In this document: positions 7,697-12,663 of the stretch, one piece after another
How positions within the stretch are numbered: the stretch's first letter is position 1
How the letters are laid out: each line of letters opens with the position of its first letter
Assembly (NCBI GenBank): GCA_030038955.1
Contig: JASHQV010000124.1
Location: 1 to 12,663 of the forward strand
Direction: 5' to 3'
Length of the DNA stretch: 12,663 nt
From: Solirubrobacteraceae bacterium
GTDB lineage: Bacteria > Actinomycetota > Thermoleophilia > Solirubrobacterales > Solirubrobacteraceae
The notes under the pieces: model-generated
What the model was told of the DNA's origin: nothing
The model's database searches: none
The model's input: the letters and a program-made list of their open reading frames with translations, nothing else
Position numbers and translations under genes: made by a program

Positions 7697-8524
7697 TTGA
7701 CGGTTCGCCACACTCCTCTGACGGAATCCATCCAGTCGACTCCGGGTAGGCGCGGTAACGGCACTGACGGTCTCGCGCACATACCGACACCGTCGGTACA
7801 GCCGCGGCCGCAGAAGCTCCACGAGCAACTCGCCGATCAGATTGCCGCGGACATCGTGTCCGGGCGTCTGCCCGCGGGCGAGCCACTCCCTTCCGAGACG
7901 ACTCTGGTCACCAGCGTGGACGTGAGCAAGACCGTCGTGCGCGAGGCACTCCAGCTGCTGGCGCTGGCTGGGATGCTGAGCATCCAGCACGGCAAGCGGA
8001 CGGTCGTCAACCCTCCCTCTGAGTGGGACATCCTCAATGCGACTGTCCTGGCAGCCTACTGCAGCGAGGGGCTGGCCTGGCCGATGGTGCAAGACCTCTA
8101 CGAGGTACGCCTGCTGCTCGAGCCGCAGGCAGCGCGCTGGATGGCGGACATCGCTCCCGAGGACGCACGACACCAGCTTCGGGGGTGGGTCGGGCGGATG
8201 GAGGCCGCAGCATCCGCAGGCGATGAACGTCGCTTTGTCGCCTTCGATCGCGAGTTCCACACCACGGTCGTTCGCGGTGCGGGAAACCGTGTGCTCCAGG
8301 CGGTTCTGAACGACATCCATGAAGTCATCAGCACCAGCTGGGCGATCACGACCTCAGCCCCCGAGTACAACGAGCGGGCGCTGCGGGACCACAACCGCAT
8401 CGCCGAGGCGATCGAGCACGGAGACGCGGAGGAGGCCGAGGCTGCGATGCGAGACCACCTCAGCTGGGCGGCTGAAGTCGATCGACAGCAGACCGCCGAC
8501 TCCGACCGTGGGAAGGACCTCTAG
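7697..8524 (+). CDS. GntR-family regulator with FCD ligand domain
   Basis: DNA-binding repressor or activator of 275 residues. A 40-residue leader rich in Pro, Arg and Thr is followed by the winged helix-turn-helix (40-105: KLHEQLADQIAADIVSGRL, VSKTVVREALQLL, QHGKRTVV). The FCD effector domain (about 130-258) has likely metal ligands Asp184, His188, His232 and His254 (FDREFH, DHNRIAEAI, MRDHL). The start is odd: an in-frame stop at 7673 leaves TTG 7697 as the first usual start codon before the helix-turn-helix, with only a weak ribosome site overlapping the dehydratase region. It lies 21 bp after the dehydratase, so it is probably co-transcribed and autoregulates the catabolic unit. It closely resembles the convergent regulator at 8549-9262. 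Confidence 0.92.
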   Translation: MTVRHTPLTESIQSTPGRRGNGTDGLAHIPTPSVQPRPQKLHEQLADQIAADIVSGRLPAGEPLPSETTLVTSVDVSKTVVREALQLLALAGMLSIQHGKRTVVNPPSEWDILNATVLAAYCSEGLAWPMVQDLYEVRLLLEPQAARWMADIAPEDARHQLRGWVGRMEAAASAGDERRFVAFDREFHTTVVRGAGNRVLQAVLNDIHEVISTSWAITTSAPEYNERALRDHNRIAEAIEHGDAEEAEAAMRDHLSWAAEVDRQQTADSDRGKDL

Positions 8525-8548
8525 CCGGGGACGCCGCAGACGGGCGGC

Positions 8549-9262
8549 TCACGCGATTCCGCTAGCGTCTATGCTCGCCGCCCAGTCCAGATGCTCTCGC
8601 ATCGCCAGCTCGGCTCGGTCAGCCTCTCTGGCGATGATGGCCTCGGCGATCGCGGAATGCTGCTGGAGCACGGTCTCCAACGCCTGCCGGGAGGGCTCGG
8701 TGGCCGACCAGGTGGCAGTCAGGAGCCCACGGATGTCGCGGATGATCGCCGATAGAACAGCGTTTCCGGCCAGCTCGGCCACCTGCAGGTGGAATTGGCG
8801 GTCATGGGCGAGAAACTCGGCCTTGCGGTCATGTGGCGACTGAAGCGCCAGCTCCATCGAGTTCACCACGGCCTTAAGCTCCTGGTTCTGCGCTGGATCA
8901 GCGTGCTCAGCGGCCCAGCGCGCGGCGCTCGGCTCGAGGATGAAGCGCACCGCATACAGCTCTTCCAGCAACCCCCTCGCCAGTCCCTCTTCCCGGTAGG
9001 AGACCTGCACCAGCGGGCTCAGGATGTTCCACTCCGCCTCGGGCCTCACCACGCTTCGCTTCCCATGCTGGAGGCGTACCAGCCCCAGCCGGTCGAGGAC
9101 TTGGACTGTCTCTCGCACGACGGTCTTGCTGACACCGTAGGTCGCGATGAGCTCGGGCTCAGACGGGAGGAGCGACCCAACCGCCAGGCGACCCGAAACG
9201 ATCTCGCGACAGAAACTGGCACTCAGCTGTTCGTGAAGCTTGCTCTGTCGGAGACGTTTCAT
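8549..9262 (-). CDS. GntR-family regulator with FCD ligand domain (paralogue of neighbour)
   Basis: Transcription factor of 237 residues from ATG 9262; a GTG at 9304 would add 14 residues without family counterpart (MRDPLSGDVRCGAR). The winged helix-turn-helix begins at once (KLHEQLSASFCREIVSGRL, VSKTVVRETVQVL, QHGKRSVV). The FCD domain carries Asp154, His158 (HDRQFH), His202 and His224 (REHL) as likely metal ligands. The shared wording with the regulator at 7697-8524 (KLHEQL, IVSGRL, LPSE, VSKTVVRE, QHGKR.VV, EW.IL, LEP.AARW) shows recent common ancestry. The two genes converge with 24 bp between stops. The upstream palindrome at 9331-9346 could be its own operator. Confidence 0.92.
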   Translation of the reverse strand: MKRLRQSKLHEQLSASFCREIVSGRLAVGSLLPSEPELIATYGVSKTVVRETVQVLDRLGLVRLQHGKRSVVRPEAEWNILSPLVQVSYREEGLARGLLEELYAVRFILEPSAARWAAEHADPAQNQELKAVVNSMELALQSPHDRKAEFLAHDRQFHLQVAELAGNAVLSAIIRDIRGLLTATWSATEPSRQALETVLQQHSAIAEAIIAREADRAELAMREHLDWAASIDASGIA

Positions 9263-9319
9263 ACGCGCACCACATCTTACGTCGCCGGACAATGGATCTC
9301 TCACCGACTGCGTCTCTTA

Positions 9320-9346
9320 AGTATATCCGATCTTGATAGATCAAGA
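9320..9346 (-). promoter_or_regulatory. Perfect palindrome upstream of the second GntR gene, with -10-like TATACT
   Basis: TCTTGAT-AG-ATCAAGA (9331-9346) is a perfect inverted repeat with 7-bp arms. On the minus strand TATACT (9325-9320) resembles a -10 box, placing the palindrome over the -35 region, a usual repressor position. It lies between the minus-strand GntR gene and the plus-strand LacI remnant, so it may originally have controlled either. No matching site is seen elsewhere in the window. Confidence 0.45.
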
Positions 9347-9397
9347 GAGAGGTCGCGAAGTGACTGCGGGAAGGTTGGACAGCCGCGGAAGCTAACG

Positions 9398-9540
9398 ATG
9401 CGCCACGTGGCCGTCCGCGCTGGGGTGTCCACCCAGACGGTATCCAACGTCATCAACAAGCGCTGCGAGTTGATGGGGGACGAGACTCGGTTGCCGGTGG
9501 AGCGGGCGATGGCTGCGCTGGGTTACCACCCAACATCGCC
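9398..9540 (+). pseudogene. LacI-family regulator, N-terminal DNA-binding domain only
   Basis: From ATG 9398 (GGAAG six bases upstream) the first about 45 residues are a complete LacI helix-turn-helix and hinge start: MRHVAVRAGVSTQTVSNVIN, then ETRLPVERAMAALGYHP. A whole LacI protein has about 330-350 residues; here homology stops at the GYHP position. The reading frame continues to 10021 but reads through the epimerase remnant out of frame, giving a low-complexity Ser/Thr/Arg tail. Reading one base on, the next codons give PNIAVRSS, close to the usual LacI continuation (PN.AARSL), so the break may be a 1-bp loss at or next to the fusion point. Probably non-functional, though a small DNA-binding product could be made. 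Confidence 0.78.
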
Positions 9541-10112
9541 GTCCGGAGCTCCGTCGGCGCGTACGGTGACGACGAGTCCGCGTCAATTGCTCAGGCCGGC
9601 CACGCCCAGACTCACTACGGGGTGTACAAGCGCGCGAACGAGGGATCAGCACATGTCTACCGGGCCGATGACGGTGTGGCGAGCTACGGACTTCGTCCGT
9701 ATGTCGTCTATGGCCCCAGGCGCGACCAGGGCATCACTTCCGAGCCCACGCGGGCAATGCTCGCAGCCGTGGCCGACGAGTCCAGTCACATCGGCTATGG
9801 CGGGCAGTCGCACATGCAATAGGTCGCCGACATCCCACAAGCTCCATCAATGCATCATGCAGCACGTACCGTGGCGCCGCCGTCATCAACCTCGCCGGCA
9901 GCGCCGTGACCACGCGAGAGATCGTCACGGCGATCGAGATGGCGGTGCCGGAGGTGGCCGGGCGCGTGACGTTCGACTATACGCAGCTCCCGTTTCCGCC
10001 TCGTGTCTCGGTCGAGACTGACGGGAGCCTCGAGCTCCTGCCGGATACGCCGCTCGCGGAGGGTGTCCGCCTCACCATCGAGCGATTTCGTAGCTACCTC
10101 GCCGAGAACCCA
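9532..10112 (+). pseudogene. NAD-dependent epimerase/dehydratase, 5'-truncated and broken remnant
   Basis: The middle and C-terminal parts of an extended-SDR sugar epimerase can be read across two frames. Frame one gives SSVGAYGDDE, then THYGVYKRANEGSAHVY (the YxxxK catalytic motif), LRPYVVYGPRRDQGITSEPT and HIGYGGQSHMQ, ending in TAG (9820-9822) where the family has Tyr in the MQY.AD motif. After the TAG the same frame gives VADIPQA, then a one-base loss near 9844. The next frame resumes with INASCSTYRGAAVINLAG, LPFPPRVSVETDG and PLAEGVRLTIERFRSYL. The N-terminal Rossmann half (GxxGxxG) is absent because the remnant abuts the LacI fragment. Three separate lesions make a functional product very unlikely. 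Its 3' end runs up to the convergent GntR gene. Confidence 0.85.
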
Positions 10113-10141
10113 CCGACTGGCTATGAGCGGCGATGGAGTCT

Positions 10142-10801
10142 CTATGCGGCGGGCGATATCCCGGTCACACGACGGTCCCGCGGGAACTGCTGCCACCACG
10201 CATGCGCGACCTCCCGCAGCTCACTGAGGTGATCCTCCATCGCAGCTGCCGCCCCGACACCGTCACCGTCCTCGATCGCGCGCGCCAGCTTGCGCATGTG
10301 ACGCAGATTGCCGGCGCGAATCGAGGCATCGATCGGTGTGACGGCCTTGGTGAGGTCGCGCAGCCGGAGGAGGATGTCGGCGAGGATAGGGTTGGCCGCC
10401 GCGTCAATGACCACCTGGTATATCTGGGCGTCGCTCTCCGCGTACGCGTCCGACTTCTCGGTCTCGGCCCGTAGTTGCCTGACGAGTGACCTTAGGCGGC
10501 GAAGGTCCGCCTCGGTGCGGTTGTCGGCGGCGAGTTGAGCCGCATAGGGCTCGAGTCGAAGCCGCAGGGCGAAAACCGCATCGAGGTCGATATCGGCCAC
10601 GAACGTGCCCGAGCCACGGCGCGGCCGGAGCAGCCCGGCGTCGGTCAGACGGCGAACGGCTTCCCGCACGGTCGGACGGGAGACCCGGAGCCCTTCCGCC
10701 AGCTCCCGCTCGGCGGGCAGCCGATCGCCAGGTTGGTAGGCACCTCGCGCGATCAGCTCTCGGAGCTGGTCGGTCGCCTGGTCGACGACGGATCTTGCCA
10801 T
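10142..10801 (-). CDS. GntR-family regulator with FCD-like domain, divergent from UxuA-type gene
   Basis: Transcription factor of 219 residues. The winged helix-turn-helix lies at 1-70 (MARSVVDQATDQLRELIARG, GDRLPAERELAEGLRVSRPT, VREAVRRL, RRGSGTFV), a different and more typical FadR/LldR-like version than the other two regulators. The FCD-like domain (76-200) has Asp124 and His191, but the usual D-x3-H reads Asp124-AQI-Tyr128, and the next ligand His is shifted by one (His168). The metal site may therefore be incomplete. No clear ribosome site precedes the ATG, and the -10-like box ends about 11 bp upstream, so the transcript is nearly leaderless. It most likely controls the adjacent UxuA-type gene and itself through the palindrome at 10820-10846. 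Confidence 0.9.
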   Translation of the reverse strand: MARSVVDQATDQLRELIARGAYQPGDRLPAERELAEGLRVSRPTVREAVRRLTDAGLLRPRRGSGTFVADIDLDAVFALRLRLEPYAAQLAADNRTEADLRRLRSLVRQLRAETEKSDAYAESDAQIYQVVIDAAANPILADILLRLRDLTKAVTPIDASIRAGNLRHMRKLARAIEDGDGVGAAAAMEDHLSELREVAHAWWQQFPRDRRVTGISPAA

Positions 10802-10812
10802 GTCTCGTTAGT

Positions 10813-10846
10813 ATTATCATGACCAGTTGGACAGTACAATTGGTCA
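10813..10846 (-). promoter_or_regulatory. GntR operator-like palindrome over a divergent promoter region
   Basis: TGACCAGTTG (10820-10829) and CAATTGGTCA (10837-10846) form an inverted repeat with nine of ten positions matched and a 7-bp spacer. The TGGTCA/TGACCA half-sites resemble those of FadR-type GntR proteins (TGGT...ACCA). On the minus strand GATAAT (10818-10813) is a good -10 box, five of six bases, for the GntR gene starting at 10801, so the palindrome lies immediately upstream over the spacer and -35 region. The same site sits upstream of the plus-strand gene at 11036. A matching -35 is weak. Confidence 0.6.
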
Positions 10847-10947
10847 GGCTACTTATGTGACCCGGGTGATCTCCCCCCATAGCCGCTCGAGGGCGCTGGG
10901 CGGGTCGCCTCATACGCCAATTCCTCGACAGCAGCAGTCGACCGACA

Positions 10948-11004
10948 AGGCAGATCAAGGATGCGTTCGATCCGAAGCACCTACTCAACCCCGGCAGGAA
11001 GCTC
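10948..11004 (+). pseudogene. Remnant: C-terminal tail of an FAD-linked oxidase (GlcD type)
   Basis: Nineteen codons read RQIKDAFDPKHLLNPGRKL, a near-consensus version of the C-terminal signature of GlcD/D-lactate dehydrogenase-type FAD oxidases (IK..FDP...LNPGK). Nothing upstream in any frame looks like the rest of that protein, and no stop follows directly, so this is a fragment left by a deletion or rearrangement. It lies in the 234-bp gap between the divergent GntR and UxuA-type genes. The rest of that gap (10860-10947) holds nothing recognisable. Confidence 0.65.
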
Positions 11005-11035
11005 GCGGTATCACCGCGGCGATGCATAGAGCGGC

Positions 11036-12055
11036 ATGCTTGCCTTCGCGGAGTACTTCAAGCCCTACCTGATCCCGTTCTGGCGCACGATCCGCCAGGT
11101 CGGGGTGGATCAGGTGATCACCGAGCTCGATCGTACCCCGGACCGTATCCACGACAACACGGGGGACCGTCCATGGGACCTGGCGCCCTTGGCTCGGCTT
11201 CAGGAGCGCTATGCATCGGCCGGATTGACCGTGGTCGGCGTGGAGGACTTCCCGCCCATGGATCAGGCGCGGCTCGGGCTGCCGGGGCGCGAGGAGGAGA
11301 TCGAGGCGTTCTGCACGCTGGTCCGCAACCTCGGGACCCTCGGGATACCGATGCTCTGTTACAACTGGATGGCCTGCGTGAACTGGTACCGCAGCTCGAT
11401 CACGGTGCCGGGCCGCGGCGGTGCGCTGGTCACTGGATTCCGCCTAGCTGACGTCGGGCCTACCAACCCGACGTGGGCCGGAGCGGTCGACGCCGACTAC
11501 CTGTGGGAGACGCTCGAGTACTTCCTGCGCCGTGTCGTTCCGGTCGCCGAGCGCGCCGGGGTACGACTGGCTCTCCATCCCGATGATCCGCCGGTTCCGA
11601 GGTTGCGCGACATCTCGCGGATCATGATCAATGTTGAGGCATTCGAGCGGGCCATGGAGATCATCGACAGCCCGGCCAACGCGATCTGCCTCTGCCAAGG
11701 CAACTTCACCCTCTTCTGCGACGACCTTCCAGCGGTGATTCGCTACTTCGGTGGTCAGGGCCGGATCGCGTTCGGACACTTCCGAGACGTACGCGGCACG
11801 GCCGACGACTTCGTGGAGACGTTTCACGACGAGGGCATGACTGACATGTTGGGGTGCATGGACGCATGGCACAGCTTCGAGTTCGACGGAGTCCTGCGCG
11901 CCGATCACGTGCCAACGCTCGCAGAAGAGAGCAATGAGGATCCCGCGTACGCGCTGCTCGCCAGGCTCCACGCGCTGGGTTACATGCAGGGTCTGCGCGA
12001 AGCCTCAGAGCGCCGTCTGCGCAAGGGCGGCGCCGAGGATGGCGGCACGTCGTGA
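11036..12055 (+). CDS. UxuA-type mannonate dehydratase family protein
   Basis: TIM-barrel, metal-dependent sugar-acid dehydratase family; the named activity is D-mannonate to 2-keto-3-deoxy-D-gluconate. Family landmarks in the 339 residues are LPGREEEIEAFCTLVRNLG (82-100), GIPMLCYNWM (103-112), LHPDDPPVPRL (180-190), DSPANAICLCQGN (211-223), FGHFRDVRG (247-254) and FDGVLRADHVP (283-293). Likely metal ligands are His181, Cys220, His248 and Asp290. It is slightly shorter than Bacillus-type enzymes and lacks the FRWYG N terminus, so it may be a subfamily with another substrate. The ribosome site is weak (AGAGCGGC before the ATG). It is divergent from the GntR gene at 10142-10801, with an operator-like palindrome between them. 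Confidence 0.88.
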   Translation: MLAFAEYFKPYLIPFWRTIRQVGVDQVITELDRTPDRIHDNTGDRPWDLAPLARLQERYASAGLTVVGVEDFPPMDQARLGLPGREEEIEAFCTLVRNLGTLGIPMLCYNWMACVNWYRSSITVPGRGGALVTGFRLADVGPTNPTWAGAVDADYLWETLEYFLRRVVPVAERAGVRLALHPDDPPVPRLRDISRIMINVEAFERAMEIIDSPANAICLCQGNFTLFCDDLPAVIRYFGGQGRIAFGHFRDVRGTADDFVETFHDEGMTDMLGCMDAWHSFEFDGVLRADHVPTLAEESNEDPAYALLARLHALGYMQGLREASERRLRKGGAEDGGTS

Positions 12056-12293
12056 GCCCGACGGGCGCCGTTAGCCTGGATCGTGCACTATGCACTTGAA
12101 CTCAGCGGAGCCGGTCGCGACAATAGGTTGGCTGATGCCACCACTGAACCTGTACTCGCCGGTACCCATACCCAGATGCGAGGGATTGCCGGAGCGGACG
12201 GCTGGTAGCCTCCTGTGGCGCGCACAACGGCTGACCGGCGCCGCCCTGTACAAACCATTGTCGGCCCGGCACCCCACCCGGGACCAGCCAAGC
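12056..12293. other. Stretch with no recognisable gene
   Basis: A GTG at 12052 overlaps the UxuA-type stop codon (GTGA) as if a next operon gene began, but its frame ends after 15 codons at TGA, so any such gene is cut off. Small dyads occur: ACGG/CCGT directly after the stop (about 12061-12071) and GTGCA-cta-TGCAC (12083-12095). Short open frames on both strands (for example minus 12071-12295) show no family resemblance. Confidence 0.4.
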
Positions 12294-12321
12294 AAAAAGG
12301 CCCGGTCCTTGCCGACTTTTT
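12294..12321 (-). terminator. Terminator-like sequence after the tRNA 3' end
   Basis: AAAAAG (12294-12299) and CTTTTT (12316-12321) can pair around a GC-rich core with an inner CGG/CCG stem. Read on the minus strand this gives a short hairpin followed by five T residues directly downstream of the tRNA-like sequence, where tRNA genes usually end. The inner stem is short and the hairpin imperfect. It could also work in the plus direction for the UxuA-type gene. Confidence 0.35.
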
Positions 12322-12323
12322 AG

Positions 12324-12370
12324 TGGCGCTAGCCGGACTCGAACCGGCGACCCCCTAGGTGCGATCCAGG
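12324..12370 (-). tRNA. 3' fragment of a tRNA gene (possible attachment-site scar)
   Basis: On the minus strand the sequence has a perfect T arm, GCCGG-TTCGAGT-CCGGC (12348-12332), followed by TAGCGCC, which would be the 3' acceptor strand, a discriminator A (12324), and no encoded CCA. A variable loop GGGTC precedes the T arm. Before it CCTGG-ATCGCAC-CTAGG could be an anticodon arm (CGC if real, with one G-T pair). No D arm and no GGCGCTA for the 5' acceptor strand are found upstream, so the gene is not complete here. Isotype is uncertain. tRNA 3' ends are the classic integration sites of phages and genomic islands, which commonly leave such a 3' fragment at one junction. Confidence 0.6.
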
Positions 12371-12375
12371 CGCTG

Positions 12376-12403
12376 AATCTCCAACCCTACGAATAGGGAG
12401 ATT
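12376..12403. repeat. Bulged hairpin upstream of the right-edge gene
   Basis: AATCT (12376-12380) pairs with AGATT (12399-12403), and CCCTA (12385-12389) with TAGGG (12394-12398) around a CGAA loop, giving a 10-bp stem with a 4-nt bulge. The minus strand has the stable loop sequence TTCG. It has no T-tract. It lies between the tRNA fragment and the start of the next gene; a role in recombination or mRNA structure is possible but unsupported. Confidence 0.35.
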
Positions 12404-12417
12404 TCCCCGGCGGCCAG

Positions 12418-12663
12418 GTGACTGCCTCCGAGGCGGTCGATCCCGAGGGCCATCATGTCGCGCTCGACCTCGCCGGCTGGAAGCACATCCTCGACGAGCG
12501 CGATGAGCTCGCGCCTCATCGCGAAGCGGTGCTCGAAACGGTCGCCGCCGCGCCCGACTACCGCGGTGTCGATCCGCACGCGGGACGCGACCGCTACTGG
12601 CGCCGTGACTTCGACCCGAGCCGGTGGCTGATGCTCATCGTAGACGTCCCCTCAGAACCGGGC
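12418..12663 (+). CDS. Small protein, possibly BECR/DUF4258-like nuclease fold (3' end outside window)
   Basis: Eighty-two codons are open to the right edge from GTG 12418; a TAG at 12394 and no other start codon fix this start, though the ribosome site is weak. The sequence has HHVALDLAGWKHIL, then APHREAVLETV, PDYRGVDPHAGRDRYWRRDF and SRWLMLIVDV. This pattern (a W..HIL helix, a PD turn, R.RYWR, a hydrophobic last strand) recalls small phage- and toxin-related proteins of the BECR/DUF4258 kind, which usually have HIL.RHPEL; here that reads HILDERDEL. Assignment is by memory of the pattern and is tentative. Its place next to a tRNA fragment would suit a mobile-element gene. Confidence 0.6.
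   Translation, partial: MTASEAVDPEGHHVALDLAGWKHILDERDELAPHREAVLETVAAAPDYRGVDPHAGRDRYWRRDFDPSRWLMLIVDVPSEPG

Noticed and set aside
7502..8320. Minus-strand open frame of 272 codons
   Set aside because: Antisense to the dehydratase end and the first GntR gene; composition is typical of a shadow frame.
8789..9397. Long plus-strand frame leading into the LacI fragment
   Set aside because: Up to 9262 it is antisense to the second GntR gene. Only the part from ATG 9398 with its own ribosome site resembles a protein family.
12324..12410. Complete tRNA gene
   Set aside because: No GGCGCTA 5' acceptor strand and no D arm occur within the needed distance, for either a short or a long variable arm.
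12324..12663. tmRNA (ssrA) 3' end read leftward on the minus strand
   Set aside because: The acceptor strand TAGCGCC lacks the U needed for the G-U pair of tmRNA, and the region where its body would lie contains a plausible protein-coding start.
1..12663. CRISPR array, insertion sequence or rRNA
   Set aside because: No regularly spaced repeats, no transposase motifs or terminal inverted repeats, and no rRNA-like segments were seen on either strand.

Overview
The window is a high-GC bacterial chromosome segment. It carries most of a carbohydrate or sugar-acid uptake and catabolism locus, followed by a scarred region of gene remnants and a tRNA 3' fragment. Dense GC-rich codon use, a lipoprotein sugar-binding protein, FCD-type GntR regulators and a tRNA end with no encoded CCA fit a soil actinobacterium (Thermoleophilia-like) or possibly a Chloroflexota member. 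No taxonomic marker is present, so this is a guess.

Left block (1-3430, minus strand). Transcription runs leftward from a good sigma70-like promoter (3481-3509). The order is an extracellular sugar-binding lipoprotein, a 134-bp gap with nested inverted repeats, an Ldh2-type NAD(P)-dependent 2-hydroxyacid dehydrogenase, and a MalF/UgpA-type permease that starts inside the dehydrogenase stop codon (ATGA) and runs off the left edge.

Central block (3619-8524, plus strand). Divergent from the binding protein are a MalK/UgpC-type ATPase, a short-chain dehydrogenase, an aldo/keto reductase (4-bp GTGA overlap), an enolase-superfamily sugar-acid dehydratase and a GntR/FCD regulator. Together these encode import of a sugar or derivative followed by oxidation, dehydration and a second oxidation. 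The set resembles the non-phosphorylative L-fucose/aldose pathways, but no lactonase, aldolase or hydrolase is visible, so the substrate is open.

Regulators and scars (8549-11004). A second GntR/FCD regulator, clearly a paralogue of the first, faces it tail to tail 24 bp away. A perfect palindrome lies in its upstream region. Next come a LacI-type DNA-binding domain cut off after about 45 residues and joined to the rear part of an NAD-dependent epimerase. The epimerase is itself broken by a TAG codon and a single -1 frameshift. A third GntR/FCD regulator (minus strand) has a strong palindrome over its promoter. A 19-residue remnant of an FAD-linked oxidase C terminus follows.

Right block (11036-12663). 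An intact UxuA-type (mannonate dehydratase family) protein is followed by about 270 bp without a recognisable gene. Then come a terminator-like sequence, the 3' part of a tRNA gene on the minus strand (a possible integration scar), a hairpin, and the start of a small gene that may belong to the BECR/DUF4258-like nuclease-fold group.
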